Of a stretch of DNA of 64,000 nucleotides, positions 31,808 through 41,258 are shown one piece after another (positions within the stretch are counted from its first letter, which is position 1; the number at the start of each line of letters is the position of its first letter). The translations under genes and the position numbers were made by a program. The notes beneath the pieces are model-generated. The model saw nothing but the letters and a program-made list of their open reading frames with translations. It had not been told where the DNA came from and did not search any database. Source of the DNA: Thermodesulfovibrio aggregans (GTDB lineage: Bacteria; Nitrospirota; Thermodesulfovibrionia; Thermodesulfovibrionales; Thermodesulfovibrionaceae); the NCBI RefSeq assembly GCF_001514535.1, contig NZ_BCNO01000002.1:186001-250000 (forward strand), in the 5' to 3' direction.

Positions 31808-33316
31808 TTAAGGCTGAAAAGTCTTTTTAAATTCTAAAATCGCATCTGTAATCTTCTGTTTCAATGTATCATCAAGCTCTTTCTTTTCTCTAATTTCTTT
31901 TCTCAGATCTTCTTTCTGACTTCTGATAAAGCTTAAAAAGCCCTGCTCAAAAGCTTTAATAGCAGAAACAGGTAAATCATCAAGATGGCCCTGAGTTCCA
32001 GCAAATATAAGCATTATCTGATCTTCAACAGGCATTGGAACATACTGATCCTGCTTCAGTAGCTCAACCATTCTCTGACCTCTTTCCAGTAATGCTCTTG
32101 TTGCCTTATCAAGATCTGAAGCAAACTGAGCAAATGCTGCAAGCTCTCTGTACTGAGCAAGGTCAAGTCTTAACATACCTGCAACCTGTTTCATTGCCTT
32201 GATCTGAGCTGCACCACCGACACGGCTAACTGATAGACCAACGTTAATAGCAGGACGCACACCTGCATAGAAAAGCTCTGGTTCAAGATATATCTGACCA
32301 TCTGTAATGGAAATAACGTTTGTTGGAATATATCCTGAAACGTCACCTGCCTGTGTTTCAATAACAGGAAGCGCTGTAAGTGAACCTCCACCTTCTGCAT
32401 CTGAAAGTTTAGCTGCTCTCTCAAGAAGTCTTGAATGGAGATAAAATACGTCACCTGGATAAGCCTCTCTTCCAGGTGGTCTTCTGAGAATCAATGAAAT
32501 CTGTCTGTATGCATATGCCTGTTTTGTAAGGTCATCATAACATACAAGTGCATGCATTCCTTTATCTCTAAAGTATTCACCCATTGCACATCCAACATAT
32601 GGAGCTATGTACTGCATAGCAGCAGGTTCTGAAGCAGTAGCCGCAACAACAATTGTGTGCTCCATCGCACCGTATTTTTTCAAGGTTTCAACAACCTGAA
32701 CAACGCTTTGACGTCTCTGTCCACATGCTACATATATACATATACAATTTTGTCCCTTTTGATTAATTATTGTATCAAGCAATATTGCTGTTTTACCTGT
32801 CTGACGGTCACCAATAACAAGCTCTCTCTGTCCTCTTCCAATTGGAATCATTGCATCTATTGCTTTAATACCTGTCTGAAGAGGTTCCTTAACAGGTTGT
32901 CTTTTAATAATTCCAGGGGCTATGACATCAACTTTTCTAAAGTTTTTTGCATTAATTGGCCCTTTACCATCAATTGGCATTCCAACTGCATTAACAACTC
33001 TTCCAATTAGCTCTTCTCCAACTGGAGTTTCCATAACTCTTCCGGTTCTCTTAACAATGTCACCTTCTTTTATTAGCCTGTCATCGCCAAACAGAATTGC
33101 ACCTACGTTGTCCTCTTCAAGATTGAGAGCCATTCCAACAACACCATTTGGAAACTCGAGCATCTCAGCAGCCATGCAGTTGTCCAATCCATAAATTCTT
33201 GCAACACCGTCACCAACATAAGTAACAATTCCAACTTCACTTACATCAGCTTTCTTCTCAAAGTCAGAAATCTGCTTTTTAAGGTACTCGCTAATTTCTT
33301 CCATCTTAAGTTCCAT
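31808..33316 (-). CDS. atpA: ATP synthase alpha subunit
   Basis: Regulatory F1 subunit, 502 residues. Walker A is GDRQTGKT (169-176); [12 protein letters not shown] and the conserved [10 protein letters not shown] motif follow. GGGGTGA lies 8 nt before the ATG at 33316 and supports that start over Met5. Confidence 0.98.
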   Translation of the reverse strand: MELKMEEISEYLKKQISDFEKKADVSEVGIVTYVGDGVARIYGLDNCMAAEMLEFPNGVVGMALNLEEDNVGAILFGDDRLIKEGDIVKRTGRVMETPVGEELIGRVVNAVGMPIDGKGPINAKNFRKVDVIAPGIIKRQPVKEPLQTGIKAIDAMIPIGRGQRELVIGDRQTGKTAILLDTIINQKGQNCICIYVACGQRRQSVVQVVETLKKYGAMEHTIVVAATASEPAAMQYIAPYVGCAMGEYFRDKGMHALVCYDDLTKQAYAYRQISLILRRPPGREAYPGDVFYLHSRLLERAAKLSDAEGGGSLTALPVIETQAGDVSGYIPTNVISITDGQIYLEPELFYAGVRPAINVGLSVSRVGGAAQIKAMKQVAGMLRLDLAQYRELAAFAQFASDLDKATRALLERGQRMVELLKQDQYVPMPVEDQIMLIFAGTQGHLDDLPVSAIKAFEQGFLSFIRSQKEDLRKEIREKKELDDTLKQKITDAILEFKKTFQP

Positions 33317-33322
33317 AGTTTT

Positions 33323-33868
33323 TCACCCCTTTATAAGCTTATCTCTTAAAAGACCTAACTGGCCTTTTATGCTCAAATCATACATTGTGCTACCTATCTT
33401 AACACTAATTCCACCTATTAAAGAAGGATCAACCTCATACTGCAATTCAACATCTTTTCCAGTGATTGACTTTAAAACCTCAACGATCTTTTCTTTAATA
33501 CTGTCAGGAAGTTCTACTGCAGATGTTACAACTCCTTTAACCTTTTTCTTTGCTTCTAAATAAAGTAAATTAATGTACCTGACAATTTCTCCTAATCCTA
33601 CAAGAACTCCTTCAAAGCTGAGGAAGGTAAGAAACTTTTTCGCTTCTTCTGGCAGTGAGAGCTTTTCACAGAGATAGCTAATTACTCCTGCTCTTTCCTC
33701 ATCACTAAAAGAAGGAGAAGTAAGCATGTTTCTAAACTGCTTTTCTTTCTGCATAACCGTTGCCATTGTTTCTAATTTGGCTACAATTTCTGGAACCTGG
33801 TCAAGACTTACCAGGCTTAAAAATTGTTTTGCATATTTTTTTGCTTTAGCTCCTCTTACCTTTCTCAA
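33323..33868 (-). CDS. atpH: ATP synthase delta subunit
   Basis: Peripheral-stalk subunit linking b to alpha, 181 residues. The N-terminal helical domain begins [11 protein letters not shown]; the C-terminal part has [11 protein letters not shown] and the conserved [13 protein letters not shown]. The start is TTG at 33868 in a TTGA overlap with the atpF stop, with GAGGGG 8 nt upstream. Confidence 0.95.
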   Translation of the reverse strand: MRKVRGAKAKKYAKQFLSLVSLDQVPEIVAKLETMATVMQKEKQFRNMLTSPSFSDEERAGVISYLCEKLSLPEEAKKFLTFLSFEGVLVGLGEIVRYINLLYLEAKKKVKGVVTSAVELPDSIKEKIVEVLKSITGKDVELQYEVDPSLIGGISVKIGSTMYDLSIKGQLGLLRDKLIKG

Positions 33869-34431
33869 TTTTTCCGCCCCTCAATTATTTTTATTGATTC
33901 CTGAAGAAGCTTTTCCTGCTCTTCAGGTGTTATCTTCTCTTTTAGTTTTTGCTCGCTCAGTTGAATTGCAAGCTCTGCAGCTTCAAGCCTTAAAGCATCC
34001 TTAGCCATTTTTACCTCAAACTCTATATTTGTCTTTGCTTGCTCCAGAATTTTCTCCTTCATCTTTTCACTTTCCTGAATAATCTGCATTTTTTCTTGCT
34101 CACCAATTTTCTTAGCTGTATTCAAAATCTCCTGAACTTCCTGATCTTTTAACTTAAGCTTTTCCTCTACTTCTTGAAGTGCTTTCTGAGCAAGTTCTTT
34201 TGCTTCCTGGGACTCACGAATGCTTTTTTCAATTAACTCTTTTCTCTGAGCAAAATAGTTTTTTATAGGTTTACCTAAAAATTTTACAATTATAAAAACC
34301 AAGATGGCAAAATTTATTATCTTAAATGCCCAATCTTTAAAATCACCACCTACATGTTCTGCTTCTGCAGCAAAAACTGAGGATGCAATACTCATTATCA
34401 TTATGCATACTAAAAGTGTTATGGCTTTCAT
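33865..34431 (-). CDS. atpF: ATP synthase b subunit
   Basis: Peripheral-stalk b subunit. From ATG 34431, set by the adjacent GGAGGG, it has 188 residues: a signal-like hydrophobic stretch ([18 protein letters not shown]), then a membrane helix (about 36-54, [17 protein letters not shown]) and a long charged coiled coil. The frame also opens at 34446. The extra N-terminal segment suggests a processed, two-segment form of b. It follows a second b-type gene by 15 bp. Confidence 0.9.
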   Translation of the reverse strand: MKAITLLVCIMIMSIASSVFAAEAEHVGGDFKDWAFKIINFAILVFIIVKFLGKPIKNYFAQRKELIEKSIRESQEAKELAQKALQEVEEKLKLKDQEVQEILNTAKKIGEQEKMQIIQESEKMKEKILEQAKTNIEFEVKMAKDALRLEAAELAIQLSEQKLKEKITPEEQEKLLQESIKIIEGRKN

Positions 34432-34446
34432 ATTCCCTCCATCCAT

Positions 34447-34866
34447 TTAAACTTTGACCAGTTTACTAACAATCTCTTCTGAGATTCTCTCAACTTCCTG
34501 TCTCAGAGCTGCTCTTATTTTTTCTGTTTCTGCTTTAATCTCTGCCCGTGCTTTTTCAATCATCTGAACAGCCTCTTTCTCGGCACTGGAAACAACCTCT
34601 CTCTGATAGGCAAGCCCTTCCTCTCTTAGTGAATTAATAATCTGCTTTGCCTGAGCCTTTGCTTGTGCTAACTCTGCATTCATCTGAGCAATTGCCTTTT
34701 CCTTTTTCTCATTCATTATCTGGGCTTCTTCCAGAGCTCCCTTGATTGTCTGCTCTCTCTGCCTGAACAGCTCCATCATAGGTTTAAACAGAATAGCGTT
34801 AAGAATAAACATTAAGATAAAAAATTGAATCATTAGAACAAAAAACCAATTGTTGAACTCTAACAT
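34447..34866 (-). CDS. ATP synthase b' (second b-type) subunit
   Basis: A 139-residue b-type stalk subunit with one N-terminal membrane helix (about 7-27, WFFVLMIQFFILMFILNAILFKP) and a coiled coil of 100 residues. Two unequal b genes in tandem suggest a b-b' heterodimer, as in phototrophs and other bacteria. It is the first gene of the operon; a and c subunit genes are absent. Confidence 0.88.
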   Translation of the reverse strand: MLEFNNWFFVLMIQFFILMFILNAILFKPMMELFRQREQTIKGALEEAQIMNEKKEKAIAQMNAELAQAKAQAKQIINSLREEGLAYQREVVSSAEKEAVQMIEKARAEIKAETEKIRAALRQEVERISEEIVSKLVKV

Positions 34867-34919
34867 ACCCCACCTTCTTTTATTAGATTTTTTTGGCTAT
34901 TAAAAAACAACTGCAAAAA

Positions 34920-34948
34920 AGAATACCATAGAAACTTTATTTTGTCAA
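34920..34948 (-). promoter_or_regulatory. Promoter of the ATP synthase operon
   Basis: The minus strand reads TTGACA (34948-34943), a 17-bp spacer and TATTCT (34925-34920), giving a leader of about 45 nt before the b' gene. Confidence 0.75.
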
Positions 34949-34991
34949 GAAATTGTTAATTTTAAATTTTTATGGTTTTATTAAAATTTAC

Positions 34992-35861
34992 TTATAAATC
35001 CCTGTGAATCACCACAGGATTAAAAGAAAGGCTTTTTAGATGCTGTGCTATTTCTTCTGCTAAAACCACTGACCTGTGTTTGCCTCCTGTACATCCAATT
35101 GCTATTGTTATATAAGCTCTGCCTTCCTTTTTATAACCGGAAACTGCAAAAGTTAAAAAATTTTTAACATGACTCAAAAATTCAACGGTTTCTTTCTGTG
35201 ATAATACAAAATTTTTTACTGATTGATCTGTTCCATTAAGATCCATCAATGAAGGTATAAAATAAGGATTTGGTAGAAATCTTGCATCAAAGACAAGATC
35301 AGCATTGGTTGGAATACCTTTTTTATAACCAAAGGAAATGATAGTTACTGAAGGTAATATTTCTTCAGATGCATAAATTGAGCGAACTAAAGCTCTTAAC
35401 TGATGAGGATTGAAACTTGATGTATCTATGATTCTATCAGAAAGACTTCTTAAACAATAAAGCAGAGTTCTTTCTCTCTTGATTGCCTCAATTAAATTAC
35501 TGGAATAAGTTGAAAGCGGATGAGGTCGTCTTGTTTCTTTGTATCGTAAAAGAATTGTATCCTCATCAGCTTCAAGGAACAAAATTTCCGCTTTGTATGT
35601 ATTTTTTATTTTTTCAATTACTTTTGTTGCTTCTTCAAGAAATTGCTGAACTCTGATATCAATTCCAATTGCAATATTTTTTACATTTGTGTATTCCTCT
35701 AACAGTTTCAAAAATTCAAGTATAACTGGAGGTGGAAGATTATCTACACAAAAAAAGCCTATATCCTCAAGAGTTCTTAGAGTTACAGTTTTACCTGCAC
35801 CAGAAAGTCCAGTAACTATTACTATAAATTTATCAGAGCTCAACTTATCTTGCAGGTTCAA
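34992..35861 (-). CDS. rapZ: RapZ/YvcJ-family nucleotide-binding RNase adapter
   Basis: P-loop protein, 289 residues. Walker A is GLSGAGKT (18-25); DIGFFCVDNLPP, ETRRPHPL and the C-terminal IGCTGGKHRSV are family signatures. In E. coli RapZ directs RNase E to the GlmZ sRNA; in Bacillus YvcJ affects competence. No Glm sRNAs are known here, so the role is open. The annotated start is a TTG overlapping the hpf stop; a second in-frame TTG lies six codons later, so the start is uncertain. Confidence 0.94.
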   Translation of the reverse strand: MNLQDKLSSDKFIVIVTGLSGAGKTVTLRTLEDIGFFCVDNLPPPVILEFLKLLEEYTNVKNIAIGIDIRVQQFLEEATKVIEKIKNTYKAEILFLEADEDTILLRYKETRRPHPLSTYSSNLIEAIKRERTLLYCLRSLSDRIIDTSSFNPHQLRALVRSIYASEEILPSVTIISFGYKKGIPTNADLVFDARFLPNPYFIPSLMDLNGTDQSVKNFVLSQKETVEFLSHVKNFLTFAVSGYKKEGRAYITIAIGCTGGKHRSVVLAEEIAQHLKSLSFNPVVIHRDL

Positions 35862-36366
35862 TCAAGCCAAAATTACCATCTTTTCTTCTGTATACCACAT
35901 TAACATCTCCGGTCATTGAATTTAGGAAAATAAAAAAATCTTTATCTAACAGTTCCATCTGATCAACCGCTTCTTCTGGAGACATGGGCCTTAAATCAAA
36001 TTTTTTATATTTTACTATTCTCTTCGGACTTTCTATCTCTTCAGGAGATGCTGATGGATACTTAATAGTGTCTCTTTTATTTTTGTTTTGAATTTTTTCT
36101 TTATATTTCAAAACCTGTTTTTCAAGCTTTTCTACAACCTGATCAACTGCTGAATAGAGATCCTGTGTTTTGCCTTCAGCCTGAATCAGATGTCCATTGA
36201 CCTTTAGCAAAACATCTATTTTGTGAGTAAATTTTTCAGTGCTTATTGTCACTATTGCCTCTGCAGGATCATTTAAAAATCTTTCAAATTTACTTACTCT
36301 CTTTTCAATATACTGTCTCAATGCTTCTGTAACATCGATGTTTTTTCCTCTGATTGTTATCTTCAT
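35845..36366 (-). CDS. hpf: Ribosome hibernation promoting factor, long form
   Basis: A 173-residue long HPF. The N-terminal RaiA/HPF domain (about 1-100) binds the 30S decoding region; the C-terminal domain (about 115-170, KFDLRPMSPEEAVDQMELLDKDFF) dimerises ribosomes into 100S particles. It overlaps the rpoN stop by 4 bp. Linkage to rpoN is conserved in proteobacteria, where the short form is usual. Confidence 0.95.
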   Translation of the reverse strand: MKITIRGKNIDVTEALRQYIEKRVSKFERFLNDPAEAIVTISTEKFTHKIDVLLKVNGHLIQAEGKTQDLYSAVDQVVEKLEKQVLKYKEKIQNKNKRDTIKYPSASPEEIESPKRIVKYKKFDLRPMSPEEAVDQMELLDKDFFIFLNSMTGDVNVVYRRKDGNFGLIEPAR

Positions 36367-37796
36367 CCCTCGTCCTCCTTGATAATTTTTAATTTTCTTA
36401 AAGATTTTGGTGGTATTTTAAGTTCCTCTCTATATTTTGCAACAGTTCTTCGTGCAATATCTATACCCTGTCTTTTCAGCATTTCTGAAATTTCCTTGTC
36501 AGATAAGGGACTTTCTGGATTTTCCTCGCTTATAATTTTTTGAATTAAATCCTTAACAAAGGTGGTAGAGACATTTCCCTCATTTGATGGCAAAGCATTG
36601 CTGAAGAAAAATCTGAAACTAAAAACACCATGATCGCAGGCAAGATACTTATTTGAGGTTACTCGGCTTATTGTGCTTTCATGAAGTCCAAGATCAACTG
36701 CCACATCTCTCAGATTGAGAGGTTTTAAATAACTTATACCTTTATCAAAAAAATCTCTCTGAAACTTAATTAAACTCTCAGTTACCCTGTAAATCGTCTT
36801 ATTTCTTTGCTCTATACTTTTTAAAAGTTCTACAGCATTTTTAAACTTTTCTTTCAAATATTTTCTCTCATCGGCAGATAAATCCTTTTCTGTAAAAAGT
36901 TCTTTATAAAGTTTACTTAATCTGAGTTTTGGAATTCCTTCGTCATTCAATACAATCTGATACTCACCTTCAATTTTGTTTACATAAACATCAGGGACAG
37001 GAATAGTTACCTGTGTTTTAGAAAAGTTTCTACCTGGTCTTGGTTCAAGTTTTTCTATTATTTTTACAGCTTTGATAACCTCGTCAACAGAAACATTGAA
37101 TTTCTTTGCTATATTTTCATATTTTTTCTTTCTTATATCTTCAAGGTGTTCTTCAATAATAGACTGAACCAAGGTATTTTCCAGATCAAGCTCTCTAATT
37201 TGTAAAAAAAGGCATTCTTTAATATCTCTTGCTCCAACTCCTGCAGGATCAAAACTTTGAACAAGTTCAATTGCTTTTTTTACAGTTTCCATATCTACAT
37301 CTGAAATTTTTGCAATTTCTTCCTCTGTTGCTCTTAGGTATCCGTCTTCATCAATGTTACCAATAATTACCTCTGCCACTGCTCTTATTTTATCTGAAGC
37401 TCTGCTTAATCTTAATTGCCATAAAAGATGGTCACACAGATCAGAAGATGTTGAATAAAAAAGTTCAAAGGAAGGTTTCTCTTCCACTCCGGGGTTAAAA
37501 TAGCCGAGATCTCTACCATCATCAGCTCTTTCAGCAAAATAATCATCTACTATTATTTTTTCTAATTTATCAACTACTACGGGTTCTTCTACCATATCTT
37601 CTGATGAAAGCTCTGTCTCACGGTCAGATTCACTTTCATCATCAAGTTCAAGCATAGGATTTTCCATCAACTGAAGCTCAATAAATTCAGCAAGTTCAAG
37701 CTGTGGCAACTGTAAAAGTTTAAGTTGAAGTTGCAGCTGTGGTGTAAGTGCCAGTTTTTGAGTAAGTCTAAGTTCAGCTCTTTGTTCCAGTGCCAT
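36363..37796 (-). CDS. rpoN: RNA polymerase sigma-54 factor
   Basis: Directs RNA polymerase to -24/-12 promoters with enhancer-binding ATPases. The Gln/Leu-rich region I (TQKLALTPQLQLQLKLLQLP) opens the protein; a core-binding domain follows, then an HTH (LHESTISRVTSNKYLA) and a C-terminal RpoN box, seen here as ARRTVAKYRE. The 477 residues are normal. TAATG overlap with the lptB stop. A strong sigma-54 promoter occurs at 26633 in the same window. Confidence 0.97.
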   Translation of the reverse strand: MALEQRAELRLTQKLALTPQLQLQLKLLQLPQLELAEFIELQLMENPMLELDDESESDRETELSSEDMVEEPVVVDKLEKIIVDDYFAERADDGRDLGYFNPGVEEKPSFELFYSTSSDLCDHLLWQLRLSRASDKIRAVAEVIIGNIDEDGYLRATEEEIAKISDVDMETVKKAIELVQSFDPAGVGARDIKECLFLQIRELDLENTLVQSIIEEHLEDIRKKKYENIAKKFNVSVDEVIKAVKIIEKLEPRPGRNFSKTQVTIPVPDVYVNKIEGEYQIVLNDEGIPKLRLSKLYKELFTEKDLSADERKYLKEKFKNAVELLKSIEQRNKTIYRVTESLIKFQRDFFDKGISYLKPLNLRDVAVDLGLHESTISRVTSNKYLACDHGVFSFRFFFSNALPSNEGNVSTTFVKDLIQKIISEENPESPLSDKEISEMLKRQGIDIARRTVAKYREELKIPPKSLRKLKIIKEDEG

Positions 37797-38530
37797 TATA
37801 GTCTAAACTCCTCTCCTAAATAGGCTTCTCTTACTAACGGATCATTAATGAGAGTCTCTGGTGAGCCCTCGGCAAGCAACTTTCCACTATGTATTATAAA
37901 TGCCCTATCAGTTATTGAGAGAGTCTCTCTAACATTATGATCTGTTATTATTACCCCTATCCCTTTGTCCTTCAGATTTTTTATGGTCTTTTTCAATTCA
38001 ACCACAGCCAAAGGGTCAATCCCTGCAAAAGGCTCGTCAAAAAGCATAAAAATCGGCTTTAGAGCAATTGCTCTTGCAATTTCAGCTCTTCTTCTCTCTC
38101 CACCAGAAAGCTTATATCCTTCTCTATCGGCAAACTCTGTTAAATTAAACTCTTTAAGAATTGAATCAACCTCTTCATCAATTTTCTCTAATGCATCTCT
38201 ATCATTTTCATACTTAATTTCAAGAACAGCTTTAAGATTATCCCTGACTGTTAACTTTCTAAAGATAGAAGGTTCCTGAGGCAGGTATCCCAATCCAAGT
38301 CTTGCCCTTTCATAAACTGCCATTGATGAAATATCTTGTTCGTCAAGAAAAATACTACCACTATCTGGTCTTATGATGCCTATTATCATATAAAAAGTTG
38401 TTGTTTTACCTGCTCCATTGGGTCCCAATAAACCCACAACTTCTCCACTTTCTACTCTAAAATTAATACCTTTAACAGCTTCTTTTTTACCAAAACTCTT
38501 TTTAAGATTATCTATCCTCAGTATACTCAT
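37796..38530 (-). CDS. lptB: LPS export ABC transporter ATP-binding protein
   Basis: Cytoplasmic ATPase of the LptB2FG complex, 244 residues. Walker A is GPNGAGKTT, the Q-loop is YLPQEPSIFRKLTV, the signature LSGGERRRAEIARAIA, Walker B IFMLFDEPFAGIDP and the His switch ITDHNV. The first two and LSGGERRR are characteristic of LptB. It overlaps lptA by 4 bp. Confidence 0.96.
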   Translation of the reverse strand: MSILRIDNLKKSFGKKEAVKGINFRVESGEVVGLLGPNGAGKTTTFYMIIGIIRPDSGSIFLDEQDISSMAVYERARLGLGYLPQEPSIFRKLTVRDNLKAVLEIKYENDRDALEKIDEEVDSILKEFNLTEFADREGYKLSGGERRRAEIARAIALKPIFMLFDEPFAGIDPLAVVELKKTIKNLKDKGIGVIITDHNVRETLSITDRAFIIHSGKLLAEGSPETLINDPLVREAYLGEEFRL

Positions 38531-39009
38531 TTCCCTGCTTTTTTCTCTTTTAAATAAACTTTGCTTTTTTCGACCAGTGATCTATCATCTTTCACAAAAT
38601 ATGTTATTTTTTCTCCTGTTACAAGATTTTTACCTTCTGTTGCCCTTGGCTCCCCTGTGAAAATCACCCTTTCTTCTGGCTCAGGAAGATATGTTGCCTT
38701 ATGTGAGGTAATTACTCTGTCTGCCTTTACAAGCCTTACATCTCCGATTGCCTCTATCATTTTAATATTCCCACCCTTTTGTTCATCTTCATAATAAACG
38801 ATCATTTTGTTGGCATAAAGAGTAACCTCTCCTCTTTTAGCAACCACATTTCCCTCAAAAGTAGCTGTTTTTGTTTTACTATCATTTATGAGGGTTTTTG
38901 AAGTTATCACTATAGGTTCGGCCATCTCCTTTTTTTCTTCCGCAAAAACTGAATTGATAAGAAGCAGGAAAAATGTTAGAAATATAATACTACTTCTTAG
39001 AATATACAA
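38527..39009 (-). CDS. lptA: LptA-like periplasmic LPS transport protein (OstA domain)
   Basis: A 160-residue secreted protein with a signal peptide ending VFA-EE (about residue 23) and a single OstA/LptA beta-jellyroll domain (ITSKTLINDSKTKTATFEGN, then GDVRLVKADRVITSHKATY). It forms the periplasmic bridge for LPS. The start is TTG at 39009, overlapping lptC by 20 bp. Family, size and position between lptC and lptB agree. Confidence 0.88.
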   Translation of the reverse strand: MYILRSSIIFLTFFLLLINSVFAEEKKEMAEPIVITSKTLINDSKTKTATFEGNVVAKRGEVTLYANKMIVYYEDEQKGGNIKMIEAIGDVRLVKADRVITSHKATYLPEPEERVIFTGEPRATEGKNLVTGEKITYFVKDDRSLVEKSKVYLKEKKAGK

Positions 39010-39568
39010 TTGCCTTCACCCCTTTCTTTAATTCTATCAAATTCTCACTAGCTTTACCAGAGTTACCTTCTATGATAAATCTACTTCCCTCTATTTTGAG
39101 TGGATTATCAGAATATAGAGTCTTATCTTTCGCAATCCAATATGCCTCAGAGCCATAGATTTTATAATCCTTTGAAATTCCTTCAATACCTTCACTTAAA
39201 ATAAGATCACCGGATTCAGTCCAGTAAAATCCTTTTCTGGCTTTCACAGTAAAATTTTTTTCAGGGAAAAACATTGTAAGCCCCTGTAACTCCATTAATT
39301 TACCATCTTCACTCATGAATGCCTGTTGTGAAAATAGTTGTAACTTCAGCTGTCCATCTTTTTTCTGAATAAACTGAGCATCCTTGAAAAAAGAACCTTC
39401 CATTGAAACCTTTACTTTAACAGGAGACTCTCTGTCCAAATAATCAAGAACTGAAACTAAAGTTATCACAGCAATCAAACTCGCAACGACTAATAAAAGT
39501 TTTTTCATCCTTGTCTTAAATATACCATAAAAAACCCTCAGGTTGCGATTTTTAAAAAATTTTGACAT
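38990..39568 (-). CDS. lptC: LptC-family LPS export protein
   Basis: Bitopic protein with a membrane segment (LLLVVASLIAVITLVSVLDYL) and a periplasmic jellyroll domain (YWTESGDLILSEGIEG, then YGSEAYWIAKDKTL). The ATG at 39568 lies about 7 nt downstream of the predicted transcription start; Met21 (39508) is an alternative that starts directly before the membrane segment but lacks a spaced ribosome site. It leads the lptC-lptA-lptB-rpoN-hpf-rapZ operon. Confidence 0.85.
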   Translation of the reverse strand: MSKFFKNRNLRVFYGIFKTRMKKLLLVVASLIAVITLVSVLDYLDRESPVKVKVSMEGSFFKDAQFIQKKDGQLKLQLFSQQAFMSEDGKLMELQGLTMFFPEKNFTVKARKGFYWTESGDLILSEGIEGISKDYKIYGSEAYWIAKDKTLYSDNPLKIEGSRFIIEGNSGKASENLIELKKGVKAIVYSKK

Positions 39569-39589
39569 GTAAAAACAATTTAGTATAAA
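39562..39589 (+). promoter_or_regulatory. Promoter of the beta-propeller protein gene (leaderless candidate)
   Basis: TTGACA (39562-39567), a 16-bp spacer, then TATAAA (39584-39589), 7 nt before the ATG at 39597. No ribosome site is present. Confidence 0.7.
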
Positions 39590-39610
39590 CTTTAGAATGC
39601 ATTTTGTAAA
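39582..39610 (-). promoter_or_regulatory. lptC operon promoter
   Basis: On the minus strand TTTACA (39610-39605), a 17-bp spacer and TATACT (39587-39582). Its -10 overlaps the -10 of the plus-strand promoter, so the two cannot be occupied together. Confidence 0.7.
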
Positions 39611-41255
39611 AAATGGGTTAATACTTTTTTTTAGTCTGTTTTTGTTTTACTTACAACCATGTTATGGAGAAGTTAGCTATTTCCAAAATTTAAAAGAAAC
39701 TCTTTTATCATACTTTCCTACTGTCTCAGGCAAGGTTTTAAAGCTTGAAAACAATAAACTTATTCTTGACAAAGGTTCCAGAGAGGGAATAAAAAAGGGG
39801 CAAAGATTGATAATATTTGAAGAAACTGTTCCCTTAATTCATCCTGTAACAAGACAGATTATAGGTAAGTCAGAAAAAATAGTTGGTACTGCTGAAGTTG
39901 TAAGCGTTGAAGAAAATTCCTCTATAGCTACACTTTTAGAAGGTGATGTTTTATTTAAAGACTCTCTTCTGTTTAAGATACCAAAATCAAAAATTAAAAT
40001 TTTATATGCTCAGGGAAACACTGAATGGGCAGTCGGTGAAGGATATTACCGAGAGTTGAAAAATACAGATAGATTTGAACTTATCGATGCTCCTGTAAAT
40101 ATAACTGAAGTAGAAAAGCTCTTAAAACAGCCAACTAATGCTGATGTGTTACTATTACTCAAACAATCAAAGCAAAATGGAAATCTTAAGATTTCTCAAG
40201 AACTTTACTGGTTCAAGGATAAAAAACTTTTTTCTCAATCAGAAATTGAGTTACAAGCCTTAGCTTTAAATGAGCTAAGAAGGAAATATGCTTCACTAAT
40301 AGTACCCGAAGGACATACTCTTCTTTCCTTTAGACTTTCAAGAAGTATTAACAGGGTTGCTGTTGGTAATTTTGATGGCATGAGTCCAAATCAAATTTTA
40401 ATTGCCTCAGATAGTGAAATAAGCCTTTACAATATAGATGTTGATTTAAAACTTAAGAGCAGTTATTCAATTCCAGTCGGTGGTGATGTAATCTGGTTTG
40501 ACACAGGTGATATTGACAGAGATGGCAAGGATGAAATAGTGATAACTTTGAAAAAAGATGAGAGAGTAATTTCCTCAATAATCAAGTGGGTTGGTGACGG
40601 ATTTAATGAAGCGGCAAGACTTAATAGTGTATTCTTAAGAATTTATGATGGAAAATTAATAGGTCAGAGCTATTCTCTTTCTGCTGGTTTTGATGGAGAA
40701 ATCTTTTACGTAAAACCTGAAAAAACAGATTACAAAACTCTGGATATCTTCAAACTTCCAGTTAAAGCAAATATTTATGATTTTTATCTTTTTGGCGATG
40801 TCATGTTTAAATGGGAAGATGACGGTTCCATTTCAGTATATAACTCTAAAGGTGTCTCTCTTTGGCGATCACAGGAACCGCTTGGATACGGAGTACAGTA
40901 TGAAAAACAAACTGGAATTGCCATGTTAAGTCTCGGCAAATGGACAGTTCAAAGTAGAATAAAACCACTAAGTAATGGAATAATAATCATAGAAAAGAAA
41001 CCTCTTTTGGGACTTGTAAATCTGTCAACATTGGGATATAGAAGTTCAAGATTGCATCTTCTTCAGTGGACAGGAATCGGGATTGAGGATATTGCTATTA
41101 CAGAGGAGATGTCTGGAGAAATTCTTGACTATGCTGTTTCGTCAGATAAATTAATTGTTCTTGTAAAACCTCCTTTTGGCTTTAATCCAAAGAGAATCCT
41201 TCAAGGAGAAAGTCCTTTTGAGACAATTTTGCACATACTGTCATTAAAATATTAA
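39597..41255 (+). CDS. Secreted protein with FlgT-like N-terminal and FG-GAP/propeller-like domain
   Basis: A 552-residue exported protein with a signal peptide (about 1-24, ending PCYG). Residues about 43-125 contain LDKGSREGIKKGQRLIIFEE, resembling the FlgT C-terminal domain. The rest looks like a beta-propeller with an FG-GAP calcium-binding-type repeat, GDIDRDGKDEIVI, near residue 305. The family has no assigned function. Its place between the lpt operon and uppS-cdsA-dxr-rseP suggests an envelope role. It has no ribosome site and appears leaderless. Confidence 0.65.
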   Translation: MHFVKNGLILFFSLFLFYLQPCYGEVSYFQNLKETLLSYFPTVSGKVLKLENNKLILDKGSREGIKKGQRLIIFEETVPLIHPVTRQIIGKSEKIVGTAEVVSVEENSSIATLLEGDVLFKDSLLFKIPKSKIKILYAQGNTEWAVGEGYYRELKNTDRFELIDAPVNITEVEKLLKQPTNADVLLLLKQSKQNGNLKISQELYWFKDKKLFSQSEIELQALALNELRRKYASLIVPEGHTLLSFRLSRSINRVAVGNFDGMSPNQILIASDSEISLYNIDVDLKLKSSYSIPVGGDVIWFDTGDIDRDGKDEIVITLKKDERVISSIIKWVGDGFNEAARLNSVFLRIYDGKLIGQSYSLSAGFDGEIFYVKPEKTDYKTLDIFKLPVKANIYDFYLFGDVMFKWEDDGSISVYNSKGVSLWRSQEPLGYGVQYEKQTGIAMLSLGKWTVQSRIKPLSNGIIIIEKKPLLGLVNLSTLGYRSSRLHLLQWTGIGIEDIAITEEMSGEILDYAVSSDKLIVLVKPPFGFNPKRILQGESPFETILHILSLKY

Positions 41256-41258
41256 AAA

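Noticed and set aside
32657-33194. Plus-strand ORFs opposite atpA
   Set aside because: These are shadows of a highly conserved ATP synthase gene, of low complexity.
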